Source of the DNA: VBDM01 sp964430565
GTDB taxonomy: Bacteria; Pseudomonadota; Gammaproteobacteria; Burkholderiales; SG8-39
Length of the DNA stretch: 64,000 nucleotides
NCBI GenBank assembly: GCA_964430565.1
Contig: CAYSFD010000018.1
Location: 184,216-248,215 of the forward strand
Direction of reading: 5' to 3'
Part shown: positions 54,884 through 63,866 of the stretch, piece by piece
Layout of the letters: each line of letters begins with the position of its first letter
Numbering within the stretch: position 1 is the stretch's first letter
Notes under the pieces: model-generated
What the model was told of the DNA's origin: nothing
Databases searched by the model: none
What the model saw: only the letters and a program-made list of their open reading frames with translations
Translations under genes and position numbers: made by a program

Positions 54884-55612
54884 ATGACGACCGTGGGACA
54901 TGTTTTGATGGGAACCGCCATCGGCGTGCTGTGCTTGCCCGAGCAGGAATCCGCACGCTGGAAAGCGGCCTACTTTGCCGCTTTCGCGCTGCTGCCGAAT
55001 ATCCCGGACCTGCCGTTCCCCGGCTGGGGCCATGATCGGTACGACCTCAGCCACAGCCTGCTAGTCAATCTGATACTGAGCCTTGCCGCTGCGTTCCTGC
55101 TGTGGCGGAAAGAAGTCATTCTTTCCAGCGGCAAGATCCTGTTCGCCGGGACGGCGGCATGGCTGAGCCATCTGTTGCTCGATTCACTGTACGCGGACGG
55201 GCCGGGTGTGGCGATTTTTTGGCCCTTTTCCGATGCTCACCTGCATCTGCCCATTCCGTGGTTCGCCGTGGTCTGGACCGCGCCCCAGCTGACGACGGAA
55301 CTGTTCCGGGAATTCGCGATGGAATTCGCCAGCTACCTTCCGCTGGTGGCCCTGGCCGCCGGACTCAGACGAATCCGGCTCGCCCGGCGCGCGGCGCAGG
55401 AACGAGCCGAACTCGCCGGGGATCAATCCGCGCGCCGTCGCCGCGACTCGAACAGGCAAACGCCGCTCGCCACCGAAACGTTCAGGCTCGCGACGCTTCC
55501 GCGCATGGGGATACGAACCAGTAGATCGCAGCGCTCCCGCGTCAGGCGCCGCATGCCCTCGCCTTCTGCGCCCAGCACCCAGGCGATCGCCGCGGGCAGC
55601 TCCGATTCGTAG
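54884..55612 (+). CDS. YdjM/DUF457-like membrane metal-dependent hydrolase
   Basis: 242 residues. Start MTTVGHVLMGTAIGVL, the Asp in NIPDLPFPGWGHDRYDLSHSLL and HLLLDSLYADGPG give the histidine/aspartate pattern of this membrane hydrolase family, with four or five helices. The last 60 or so residues (from about residue 180) are Arg/Ser-rich and read antisense through the end of rlmB, so the original stop may have been lost. Confidence 0.75.
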   Translation: MTTVGHVLMGTAIGVLCLPEQESARWKAAYFAAFALLPNIPDLPFPGWGHDRYDLSHSLLVNLILSLAAAFLLWRKEVILSSGKILFAGTAAWLSHLLLDSLYADGPGVAIFWPFSDAHLHLPIPWFAVVWTAPQLTTELFREFAMEFASYLPLVALAAGLRRIRLARRAAQERAELAGDQSARRRRDSNRQTPLATETFRLATLPRMGIRTSRSQRSRVRRRMPSPSAPSTQAIAAGSSDS

Positions 55613-56160
55613 AGGGTCTTCTCGGCGCGTTCGTCCGCGCCGACGATCCAGATGTTGCGTTCCTTCAGATCATCGAGCGTACGGGCGAGGTTCGTGACCA
55701 TGTAGTACGGCACGGATTCGGCCGCGCCGCTCGCCACCTTGGATACCGCAGCGCTGATGCCCGCAGCACGGTCCTTGGGCGCGATCACCGCATGCGCACC
55801 GGCGGCATCCGCCACCCGCAGGCAGGCTCCGAGGTTGTGCGGATCGGTCACGCCGTCGAGCACGAGGAGAAGCGGCGGCTCCTTCAGCGAGTCGAGCAGG
55901 TCCTCCAGACCCTCCCGCGCCGGTTTCTCGAGCACCATCGCGACCACACCCTGGTGACGGCCACCGCCGTAGAACCCGTCCAGGCGCTTAGTCGGAACAC
56001 GCATTAGCGAGACTCCGGCCTTTTCGGCAACGACGACCAGGTCTTTCGCGCGCGCGTCCTTGCGGTCTTCATCCAGATAGACTTCCATGACCGAGGTGGC
56101 ATCGGCGCGCAGCCGTGCCAGCACCGCGTGAAAACCGAAGATGGCGTGGGTCGGCTTCAC
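55423..56160 (-). CDS. rlmB: 23S rRNA (guanosine-2'-O)-methyltransferase RlmB
   Basis: 245 residues. SpoU/TrmH knot enzyme: N-terminal substrate-binding part (HAIFGFHAVLARLRAD), then LVLDGVTDPHNLGACLRVADAAGAHAVI, WVLGAEGEGMRRLTRERCD and IPMRGSVASLNVSVA. Methylates G2251 of 23S rRNA. Starts six bases after the rnr stop, the usual rnr-rlmB pair. Confidence 0.93.
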   Translation of the reverse strand: MKPTHAIFGFHAVLARLRADATSVMEVYLDEDRKDARAKDLVVVAEKAGVSLMRVPTKRLDGFYGGGRHQGVVAMVLEKPAREGLEDLLDSLKEPPLLLVLDGVTDPHNLGACLRVADAAGAHAVIAPKDRAAGISAAVSKVASGAAESVPYYMVTNLARTLDDLKERNIWIVGADERAEKTLYESELPAAIAWVLGAEGEGMRRLTRERCDLLVRIPMRGSVASLNVSVASGVCLFESRRRRAD

Positions 56161-56166
56161 GCCGCT

Positions 56167-58386
56167 TTAGCCCCTGGTACGGCGACGCAGGGAACGGGCG
56201 CGGGAGGGATGCGGACCCCCGCCCTCGCCGCCGCCCGCAAGCACGAACTCGATGCGACTCGTCTCCAGATCGACCCGAACGATTTTCACCTTCACGCGGT
56301 CGGCGAGACGATAGCTCTTGCGCGTCCGGTCGCCGAGCAGCTGGTGCTTGGTTGCGTCGAAATGGAAATAGTCCTGCCCGAGCTCGGAGATGTGTACCAG
56401 CCCCTCGACGTAGAAGTCATCCAGCGCGACGAAGATACCGAAGCTCGTCACCGCCGAGACCGATCCCTCGAACTCCTCGCCGACCCGGTCGCGCATGTAG
56501 TAGCACTTGAGCCAGGACGCCACTTCACGCGTCGCCTCGTCCGCGCGGCGCTCGGTCTGAGAGCAATGCAGGCCGAGCTCGGCCCAATTCCCCGGGCTGT
56601 AGCGCCCGCCCTCGAGCACGGTCTTGATGGCACGGTGAACGAGCAGGTCGGGATAGCGCCGGATGGGAGAGGTGAAATGCGTGTAGTGTTCGTAGGCGAG
56701 CCCGAAATGGCCGACGTTCTCCGGGCTGTACTGCGCCTGCTTCAGCGAACGCAGCAGCACCGTCTGGAGAAGCTGCACATCCGGGCGCTTGCGCACGGTT
56801 TCGAGCAGCTTCGCATAGTGCTTCGCCGTAGGCTTGTCCCCGCCCGCGAGCTGCAGACCGAATCCCTTGAGAAACTCGCGCAGGCCCTCCAGCTTCTCCG
56901 GAGTCGGACCCTCGTGCACGCGGTACAGCGCCGGATGCCGGCGCTTGGAGAGAAAATCCGAAGCGCAGACGTTGGCGGCGAGCATGCACTCCTCGATGAT
57001 GCGGTGGGCGTCGTTGCGTTCGACCCGGTCGATGCGTTCGAGGCGTCCCTTGCCGTCGAAGACGAATTCGGTCTCCACCGTCTCGAAGTCGATTGCGCCG
57101 CGCTCCTCCCGCGCCTTAAGAAGGGCTTTGAAAAGCTCGTCAAGCAGCTGCAGGCGAGGCAGCAGTCCTTTGAGCTTGCGCGCAGCCTCGCCGTGCGGGT
57201 CGGCGAGCGCACTGGCGACCGCCGTATAGGTGAGCCTTGCGCGCGAGCGCATCACCGCCGGATAGAAAAGATAACTGCGAATTTCGCCCCTCGCGCCGAT
57301 GGCCATGTCGCAGGCCACGCACAGCCGCTCTACCTCCGGGTTGAGCGAGCACAGACCGTTGGAGAGCGCCTCGGGCAGCATCGGAATGACGCGACGTGGG
57401 AAATACACAGAATTGCCGCGTTCCCGGGACTCTGCGTCGAGCGCATCGCCCGGGCGCACATAGTGGCTGACGTCGGCGATTGCGACCACCAGCCGGAAGC
57501 CTTCTCGGGTCTTTTCGCAATACACGGCGTCGTCGAAGTCTCTCGCCGTTTCTCCGTCGATGGTGACGAGATCGAGCGATCGAAAATCCTGCCGGCCGGA
57601 GAGATCGCTCTGCAGCGGCGTTTCTGGAAATTTCGAAGCGAGCGCCTCCGCCTGTGCAGAGAATTTGAACGGCAGAGCGTGTTTCCTGAGCGCGATCTCG
57701 ATCTCGATTCCGGAATCCGCGGCGTCGCCCAGGACCTCGACGACTCGCCCGATCGGTGGCTTGTGTCCATCGGGCTGCGCGGTCAGCTCGGAGACGACGA
57801 CCTGGCCGGCCCGCGCGTTCCCGGTATCCCCTTGAGCGACCAGAATGGTCTGGCTGATGCGCCGCTCTGCCGGCTGAACGAACAGGATTCCGTGCTCCTG
57901 GTGGAGCCGCCCGACGACGCGGGAGTTGACCCGCTCGATCACCTCCACGATCGCGCCTTCCCTGCGGCCGCGGCGATCGACGCTCGACTCGCGGACCATG
58001 ACGCGATCCCCGTGCAGGACTTTTCTCATTTCCTGCTGGCCGAGGTACAGATCGTCTCCGTCCTCGACGATCGCGAAGCCGTAACCGTCGGGGTGCCCTT
58101 CGACGCGCGCCGCGACGAGGTCGAGCTTGGTGGCGACCAGGATCGCCCCCTTGCGATTGCGCAGGATCTGGCCGTCGCGCTCCATGGCTGCGATGCGCCG
58201 TTCGAACGCTTCACGCTCGCTCGGCCCGATCGCAAGCCTGCGCGCCAGCTCTTCGTCGGCGAGCGGGACGCCCGCTTCGGCGAGCGTCTGCAGCATGAAC
58301 TCGCGGCTCGCGATCGGTCTTTCGTAGCGGGACGCTTCGCGTTCGCGGTGAGGGTCGGTGGAGCGTGGGATACGACGTTTCTTCAT
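56167..58386 (-). CDS. rnr: Ribonuclease R
   Basis: 739 residues from ATG 58386. Helix-turn-helix and cold-shock domains (to about 230), RNB catalytic domain with the acidic metal cluster in TIDGETARDFDDAVYCEK, then an S1 domain near 635-715 (EFEGSVSAVTSFGIFVAL). 3'-5' exonuclease for structured RNA. Normal length without the long basic tail of some relatives. Confidence 0.95.
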   Translation of the reverse strand: MKKRRIPRSTDPHREREASRYERPIASREFMLQTLAEAGVPLADEELARRLAIGPSEREAFERRIAAMERDGQILRNRKGAILVATKLDLVAARVEGHPDGYGFAIVEDGDDLYLGQQEMRKVLHGDRVMVRESSVDRRGRREGAIVEVIERVNSRVVGRLHQEHGILFVQPAERRISQTILVAQGDTGNARAGQVVVSELTAQPDGHKPPIGRVVEVLGDAADSGIEIEIALRKHALPFKFSAQAEALASKFPETPLQSDLSGRQDFRSLDLVTIDGETARDFDDAVYCEKTREGFRLVVAIADVSHYVRPGDALDAESRERGNSVYFPRRVIPMLPEALSNGLCSLNPEVERLCVACDMAIGARGEIRSYLFYPAVMRSRARLTYTAVASALADPHGEAARKLKGLLPRLQLLDELFKALLKAREERGAIDFETVETEFVFDGKGRLERIDRVERNDAHRIIEECMLAANVCASDFLSKRRHPALYRVHEGPTPEKLEGLREFLKGFGLQLAGGDKPTAKHYAKLLETVRKRPDVQLLQTVLLRSLKQAQYSPENVGHFGLAYEHYTHFTSPIRRYPDLLVHRAIKTVLEGGRYSPGNWAELGLHCSQTERRADEATREVASWLKCYYMRDRVGEEFEGSVSAVTSFGIFVALDDFYVEGLVHISELGQDYFHFDATKHQLLGDRTRKSYRLADRVKVKIVRVDLETSRIEFVLAGGGEGGGPHPSRARSLRRRTRG

Positions 58387-58453
58387 TGACAATTCGAAGC
58401 TTTCCTATAGAATCCGCGCTCGGGCTGAAGACCGGAACTGGCGCGGCCCTTTC

Positions 58454-58540
<87 letters not shown>

Positions 58541-58651
58541 ACTTCGGCACATTCTAACTTGTCCGCCCGCTAGCCCGGTCCCGGGCTGCGAATCCCGAGT
58601 TCAAAGCGCGGTCCGGTTTCCGAATCGCGAAGGCGCGCGCCCGTCAGCCTC

Positions 58652-59479
58652 ATGTTGACTCGACTTCAGGCCTGCCTTCTTGCCGTCTGCTTCGGCGCGG
58701 GCCTCGCTCGCGCCGAGCAACTTCCGCTGTGGGAGGCGGGCGTGGGAATCGGTTTCGCTACCATCCCTCACTATCGGGGCTCGAACCAGGACAAGACCTG
58801 GGTCCTTCCCGTCCCCTATCTCCTGTACCGGGGAGAACTTGTGAAAGTCGAAGAGAGCCGGCTGCACGGTCTGTTCTTCAAGACCGACAGAGTGGAACTC
58901 GATCTCAGCTTGAACGGCTCCCCGCCCGCGCGGGACAACGATGCAAGGCGCGGGATGCCCGATCTGGAAGCGACGCTCGAAGTCGGTGCCGCTGTCGACA
59001 TCTTCCTTTTCCGCTCCCCGGACAGAAAGCAAACGGTGGAGCTGCGGCTTCCTGCGCGAATGGTGATCGCTACGGATTTCTCCCATGTCGACCGAGTCGG
59101 CTGGATTTTTCAGCCCAGCCTCAACCTCGATCTCAGGGACTTCCTGGGAAATCCGGGATGGAAACTCGGCCTGCAAGGCAGCCTGATCTATGCGGATCGT
59201 AGCTACGTTCACTACTTCTACGCCGTCGACCCGATGTTCGCGACGGCCGACCGGCCCGCCTACAGTTCCGGGGGCGGCTACGCCGGCACGGCGGTGATTG
59301 CCGCAATCAGCAAGCGCTTCCCCGGCTTCTGGATAGGCGGCTTTGCGAAGTGGGACAGCGTTGTCGGCGCGGTGTTCGAGGACAGCCCGCTCGTCAAGAC
59401 AAGGCACAACTTCACCACGGGCTTCGGCATCGCCTGGATTTTCGGCGCATCAACACAGATGGTCGAAGCAGCGCACTAG
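58652..59479 (+). CDS. MipA/OmpV-family outer membrane protein
   Basis: 275 residues. Signal peptide ending near LARAE, then WEAGVGIGFATIPHYRGSNQDKTW, the family's conserved beginning, and alternating strands to a C-terminal IAWIF. The family scaffolds murein enzymes or forms small barrels; role here unknown. It lies between the tRNA and the polyene-type genes and is convergent with them. Confidence 0.82.
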   Translation: MLTRLQACLLAVCFGAGLARAEQLPLWEAGVGIGFATIPHYRGSNQDKTWVLPVPYLLYRGELVKVEESRLHGLFFKTDRVELDLSLNGSPPARDNDARRGMPDLEATLEVGAAVDIFLFRSPDRKQTVELRLPARMVIATDFSHVDRVGWIFQPSLNLDLRDFLGNPGWKLGLQGSLIYADRSYVHYFYAVDPMFATADRPAYSSGGGYAGTAVIAAISKRFPGFWIGGFAKWDSVVGAVFEDSPLVKTRHNFTTGFGIAWIFGASTQMVEAAH

Positions 59480-59492
59480 GGACTAAAGGGCG

Positions 59493-60212
59493 TCAGATCA
59501 TCGCGCCGTTCACTGAGATGATCTGGCCGGAAATATAGCCGGCCCGCTCGGATGCAAGAAACCCGATGAGGTCGGCGACTTCCTCCGGAGTTCCCGCACG
59601 CTTCATAGGAACCAGCGTGTCGATTAACTCCCGGGGGAAGAGGCCCCCGGTCATGGAGGACTCGATGATCCCGGGCGCAACGGCATTCACCGTTATGCCG
59701 CGGCTTGCAAGTTCCAGCGCGAGCGCCTTGGTCGCGCCGTGCAGTCCCGCCTTGGCGGCGGCATAGTTGGTCTGGCCGCGATTGCCGGCGAGCGCAGCCA
59801 CCGAGGAGACGCTGACGATCCGCCCCCATCGAGTGCCGATCATCGCCATCAACAGCGGCTGGGTCACGTTGAAGAACCCGTTGAGCGAAACATCGATCAC
59901 CCGCGACCACTGCTCCGGTTTCATCCCCGGCATCACGGCGTCGTCGTGAATGCCGGCGTTGTTGACGACGATCTGAATCGGACCTTCCTCAAGCATTTCT
60001 TGCAATGCGGTTTCGGTCCGGACTCGGTCGGTCACGTCGAACGCCACCGCAGCGGCGGAGCCGCCTCCCGCCTCGATGTCTGAGGCGATCTGCTCGGCCT
60101 CCTTCAGGCGGCTGTTCGCGTGCACATACACGTGCCGACCGTCTGCCGCCAGGCGCCGGCATATCGCCGCTCCGATCGCACCGCTGCCGCCAGTGACGAG
60201 CGCGCGCTTCAC
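59493..60212 (-). CDS. 3-oxoacyl-ACP reductase (FabG-like, polyene cluster)
   Basis: 239 residues from GTG 60212 (GTGA overlap with the hotdog protein gene). SDR enzyme: TGGSGAIG at the start, NNAGIH, catalytic Ser region SVSSVAAL and NYAAAKAG (Tyr/Lys). It ends SGQIISVNGAMI. It corresponds by order to ApeQ in aryl polyene clusters, reducing each ketide on an acyl carrier protein. Confidence 0.88.
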   Translation of the reverse strand: MKRALVTGGSGAIGAAICRRLAADGRHVYVHANSRLKEAEQIASDIEAGGGSAAAVAFDVTDRVRTETALQEMLEEGPIQIVVNNAGIHDDAVMPGMKPEQWSRVIDVSLNGFFNVTQPLLMAMIGTRWGRIVSVSSVAALAGNRGQTNYAAAKAGLHGATKALALELASRGITVNAVAPGIIESSMTGGLFPRELIDTLVPMKRAGTPEEVADLIGFLASERAGYISGQIISVNGAMI

Positions 60213-60652
60213 GTCTTCGTCCGATCGACGTCCAGAACGACCGCAGCGCGACCGCGCAGTACATCGGTATCGCCCACTCTGACCTCGAAACTGTAGATCA
60301 CGCGAGTCTCCTCGCCCATCAGCCGCTCTGCCTCGACCAACAGATCGCCATCGAGGTTGTCCAGTCGACTTGCGCGGCAGACCACTTCCCTCAAGCTCGC
60401 CATGTACCCCGCCCGCGGCGTGGCCTGGATACTTCCGGCCAGCCTGCCGTGTATCGCCATCGCCTGCGCGGCGTATTCGATGCCGCACAGCGCGGACAGT
60501 TGTCCGTCTGAACGCAGCGGATTGTGCGGGTCCCGATGAGTTTTGCTTGAGCACTTGATCCGGTTCGCGTCCCAGGAAACCACGCCGTCGAGCAGGCACA
60601 TCGCTCCTGCGTGCGGGATCATCCCGGCGATGGCCTCCCGGTCGATCAGCAC
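60209..60652 (-). CDS. Hotdog-fold dehydratase, ApeP-like
   Basis: 147 residues from GTG 60652, overlapping the stop of the upstream gene. MIPHAGAMCLLDGV is the FabZ/ApeP-type active-site histidine segment, then LCGIEYAAQAMAIHG. Probably removes water from the 3-hydroxyacyl intermediate to build the polyene. Position between KR and the ketosynthase-like gene matches aryl polyene clusters. Confidence 0.8.
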   Translation of the reverse strand: MLIDREAIAGMIPHAGAMCLLDGVVSWDANRIKCSSKTHRDPHNPLRSDGQLSALCGIEYAAQAMAIHGRLAGSIQATPRAGYMASLREVVCRASRLDNLDGDLLVEAERLMGEETRVIYSFEVRVGDTDVLRGRAAVVLDVDRTKT

Positions 60653-61440
60653 GGGCTCACCGCCACACGCAAACGTCTGTCGCCCGGAAAATCCATTTCG
60701 ACGTTTCCCCCCGCGTTGCGCGTGAAAGCCTGAAGCAGGGGAAGCGCCCGCGCGGCCGGGGCCCCGAGCCGCATCTCCTCCAGGCCAGGATCGGACATCC
60801 GGGTCGCCCGCGCTTCGCCTTCGAGAAACTCGATTTCGATTGCGGCGAGGGCGCGGTGCGTAGCGTGCGGCGTCAAGACGAGCGCGGTGGCGAAGCTTGC
60901 CAGAAGCGGGCGCACGGAATGCAGCGGCTCCGGATAGGGGTAATCGTAGGCGATCAGGGCGACCGGCTTTCCCAAGGTCGCAATCTGCGTGACGGCCTCG
61001 ATCAAGCCCGCGGCGAAGCTGGCATCGTAGCAACACAGGCTCGTCGATGCCTCGTGCGATCGGTTTGCGATGCCCCAGTAGCCCGAAGCGGCATTGTGCA
61101 CCGAGTTGTGAAAGCGCGTCGGCGATACGTCCCTGTCTGCTGAGGCAAGCGTCTCGCACATCTGATGCAGCGTTTCGCCCTCGCCGGAGGAGGACGCGAA
61201 CACCGTCGCGGTCATCGCAGCATCGCGGCCGGCATTCTGGAACGCCTCATGGCCCACGGCGAGAGCAAGCTTGACCGGAACCGGGGAGCGGCGCCGTTCG
61301 GCGATGGGCAGCAGCTCGCTTGCGGCTATTACGGCGGGCGCCGCGCGATATGCCTCCTCCCCCGCCAATACGGGGCGACTCGCCTGCCAGCCTGTCATAC
61401 CCGGACCAAGCAGGCCCACGCCTTCGACGAAGGCCCGCAT
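60646..61440 (-). CDS. Ketosynthase-like chain-length factor
   Basis: 264 residues, ATG 61440 overlapping the stop of the ketosynthase gene (ATGA). It keeps the shape of the N-terminal half of a ketosynthase (VFASSSGEGETLHQMCETL, then FHNSVHNAASGYWGIA and SLCCYDASFAAGL) but lacks the HGT histidine motif and the C-terminal half. This is the beta-ketoacyl synthase chain-length-factor family that pairs with the active ketosynthase in aryl polyene synthesis. Confidence 0.8.
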   Translation of the reverse strand: MRAFVEGVGLLGPGMTGWQASRPVLAGEEAYRAAPAVIAASELLPIAERRRSPVPVKLALAVGHEAFQNAGRDAAMTATVFASSSGEGETLHQMCETLASADRDVSPTRFHNSVHNAASGYWGIANRSHEASTSLCCYDASFAAGLIEAVTQIATLGKPVALIAYDYPYPEPLHSVRPLLASFATALVLTPHATHRALAAIEIEFLEGEARATRMSDPGLEEMRLGAPAARALPLLQAFTRNAGGNVEMDFPGDRRLRVAVSPC

Positions 61441-62630
61441 CACCTGCCGGATCCCAGTACCAGACTGCAGTTGCTTCCGCCGAATCCGAACGAGTTTGAG
61501 AGGACACGCCTGACTCGGCCTTCCCGGTTTTCGATCAAATAGCGGCTCTTCAGCTGCGGATCGACATTCCGAGTGTTCGCGCTTCCCGGCATCAGTCCGC
61601 GTTCGATCGCGAGCATGGAGATGATCGCTTCGGTGATTCCCGCGGCGCCGAGCAGATGTCCGGTCGCCCCCTTGGTCGAGCTGCACGGCGTGCTCGATCC
61701 AAAGACCTCGACTACCGCCTTGTCTTCGCTGGCGTCGTTGGTCTTGGTGGCTGTGCCGTGCAGATTGATGTAGTCGATGTCGCCGGGACGAAGCCCCGCC
61801 GATTCGAGCGCCTGCTGCATGGCGAGCCTAGCGCCCAAGCCTTCGGGATGAGGGGTGGACATGTGGTGGGCGTCCGAACTCTCGCCTACGCCCAGGAGCA
61901 GGACGCCCCCCGTTTCCGCCCGGTCGGTCTTCTCCAACAGCGCGAATCCCGCGCCTTCGCCCACGGAAATCCCGTCTCGGTCCACATCATAGGGCCGACA
62001 CGGACCGGGCGAAGTCAGCCCCAGCGAGCGAAATCCATAGAGCGTCATCAAGCACAGGCTGTCGGCGCCCCCCACCACCGCCGCGTCGCAAACCCCTGCG
62101 GCGATCGTGCGCGCGGCATTGCCGAAAACCTTGGCGCTGGAGGAGCACGCCGTTGACACCACGAATCCGGGTCCGGTGAGCCCGAGATAGCGTCGCGCGA
62201 AATCGCCGAGCGAATAGGCGTTCTGCGTTTCGGCGTAGTGGTAATCGTCCGGCAAGGCGCCCGTCTTCGGGTCGCGCCGGCGGTACGCGAGCTCGGTCGA
62301 GTGCAGCCCCGAGGTGCTCGTTCCGAGATACAAGCCGATGCGTCCGGCTCCATATTTGTCGCGAGCCGCTGCAACGGCTTGGTCGAATCCATCCTGCTGG
62401 AGACACAGCTGCGCGAGGCGATTGTTGCGGCAATCAAAGGCGCCGAGATCGGCTCTCACGCGGAAATCGTCGAGTCCCGGTACGGTCCCGACATAGGTCT
62501 CAAGGTGAGCCGTCTCGAAATCGCAAGGGGCAAGCCCCGAGCGCTTCTCGCGTAGCGCACGCAGGACAGCTTCCGACCCCGCTCCGAGGCAGTCTACGAT
62601 GGAATACCGGCTGATAACGAGGGGCTGCAC
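61440..62630 (-). CDS. Beta-ketoacyl-ACP synthase (polyene cluster)
   Basis: 396 residues. Catalytic Cys162 in STACSSS, His290 in LHGTATKTND and His324 in KGATGHLLGAAG give a complete active site. The gene is followed in overlap by the chain-length factor, so the two probably form a heterodimer as in type II polyketide and ApeO/ApeC systems. Carries out decarboxylative condensation on an acyl carrier protein. Confidence 0.88.
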   Translation of the reverse strand: MQPLVISRYSIVDCLGAGSEAVLRALREKRSGLAPCDFETAHLETYVGTVPGLDDFRVRADLGAFDCRNNRLAQLCLQQDGFDQAVAAARDKYGAGRIGLYLGTSTSGLHSTELAYRRRDPKTGALPDDYHYAETQNAYSLGDFARRYLGLTGPGFVVSTACSSSAKVFGNAARTIAAGVCDAAVVGGADSLCLMTLYGFRSLGLTSPGPCRPYDVDRDGISVGEGAGFALLEKTDRAETGGVLLLGVGESSDAHHMSTPHPEGLGARLAMQQALESAGLRPGDIDYINLHGTATKTNDASEDKAVVEVFGSSTPCSSTKGATGHLLGAAGITEAIISMLAIERGLMPGSANTRNVDPQLKSRYLIENREGRVRRVLSNSFGFGGSNCSLVLGSGR

Positions 62631-62645
62631 GTCGCCTCTGGGGCT

Positions 62646-63488
62646 CTAGACCTGCGGCTCGTTCTCGCAGACGGTCTCCAAGGAAACGGCCTTGAGGCCC
62701 CGCGCTGCCAGCTCGCCCAGCAACGCGGGCAGCACGACAAGCACGACGGGAGTGCTGTCGTGCAGCAGCAGCACGTCGCCGGCCGCGAGCCCGCGGGTCA
62801 GCCGCCGGAGGATGCGCTGCGGATCGCGGCTCAACGTATCGAGGCCGCGCCGCGTCCATGATGCGTAACGCAACGCGGCGGCCGAAAGCACCAGATCAAG
62901 AAATGGACTGCGAACTCCGACCGGCGCGCGAAAGAAAGCCGGCGGCCTGCCAGCGAGGAAAGTGAGAGTCTGCTGCGCGCTTTCCACTTCGCGCTTCAAT
63001 CGCGATGTGCCGAAAAACGCGAACGCCAAGCTGTGATGGTAGCTGTGGTTCTCGACGCTGTGACCGCGGCGCACAATCTCCCTGACGAGCTCAGGGTGCG
63101 CGGCGGCCTTCTCGCCGATGCAAAAAAAGCTCGCCTTGGCCTGGAACCTGTCGAGCAGCTCCAGCACCCGCGGCGTCACGTCCGGCTCGGGGCCGTCGTC
63201 GAAAGTCAGGCAGATTTCGCGCCGACCCGCGGCGCGGGCAGGCAGCCGAATGAGGTTCGGCCCCAACAACTGGCCACGAGGGGATAACGCAGCGCAAATT
63301 AGCACTAAGTGGTTGGCCACCAACACCCCGAGCGCCCACGGCCAGGTCTGCAGATCCGCGGCGAGCAACACGGCAGCTGCTACGTGCAGCAGCAACGACA
63401 CCCAAATCGCCGGCGCCGGTCTCCAGCGCCGGCTGCTTTCGCCGTTAATTGTCGTGGTGGTATTCAGGCTCATCCCCTTTGCCCACAT
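62646..63488 (-). CDS. Polysaccharide deacetylase (NodB-like), membrane-anchored
   Basis: 280 residues; an ATG five codons later (63473) is possible. Two N-terminal helices (about 27-65) are followed by the NodB fold: LTFDDGPEPD (metal-binding and catalytic aspartates), SVENHSYHH (metal histidines) and FFRAPVGVRSP. De-N-acetylates or deacetylates a sugar polymer outside the inner membrane. Its place inside a polyene-type operon is unusual. Confidence 0.83.
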   Translation of the reverse strand: MWAKGMSLNTTTTINGESSRRWRPAPAIWVSLLLHVAAAVLLAADLQTWPWALGVLVANHLVLICAALSPRGQLLGPNLIRLPARAAGRREICLTFDDGPEPDVTPRVLELLDRFQAKASFFCIGEKAAAHPELVREIVRRGHSVENHSYHHSLAFAFFGTSRLKREVESAQQTLTFLAGRPPAFFRAPVGVRSPFLDLVLSAAALRYASWTRRGLDTLSRDPQRILRRLTRGLAAGDVLLLHDSTPVVLVVLPALLGELAARGLKAVSLETVCENEPQV

Positions 63489-63545
63489 CCCGTTCCGTAT
63501 CCGATTTACTCGCTCACCCTATGTGGACGAGATAGTAATCCATGT

Positions 63546-63866
63546 TCAAGAACCGCCGGCCCGTGAGTTCAGCAGCACCACTTCCCCCGCGAGCACCTCG
63601 GTCCCCGAGGCCGTGCAGCTGAACTTGATCTTTTTTCCATCGGGCCCGGAAAACTCGATCAGCAAGCGATCTCCCGGGCGCACCGGGTGGAAGAATTTCG
63701 CGGCCTTGATCTGGAATGGATAGAGCGTGTTTCCCAGATCTGTTTCGATCGCACGCAGCACTTCGCTCAACAGGAGCGCACCGGGAATGATCGGGTTGCC
63801 GGGAAAATGTCCCGGCGCGGAGGCGTGATCCGGAGGAAAGCCCCACTCGATCGTCCTCAACGTCAC
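63546..63866 (-). CDS. 3-hydroxyacyl-ACP dehydratase (FabA/FabZ-like)
   Basis: 106 residues from GTG 63866, overlapping the stop of the ligase gene. HFPGNPIIPGALLLSEVL is the hotdog dehydratase signature with the active-site His. Shorter than FabZ, as are ApeI-type enzymes of polyene clusters. Works with the KS, KR and the other dehydratase. Confidence 0.82.
   Translation of the reverse strand: MTLRTIEWGFPPDHASAPGHFPGNPIIPGALLLSEVLRAIETDLGNTLYPFQIKAAKFFHPVRPGDRLLIEFSGPDGKKIKFSCTASGTEVLAGEVVLLNSRAGGS

Noticed and set aside
58573..58588. Hairpin after the tRNA gene as a terminator
   Set aside because: Short arms and no T-tract follows.
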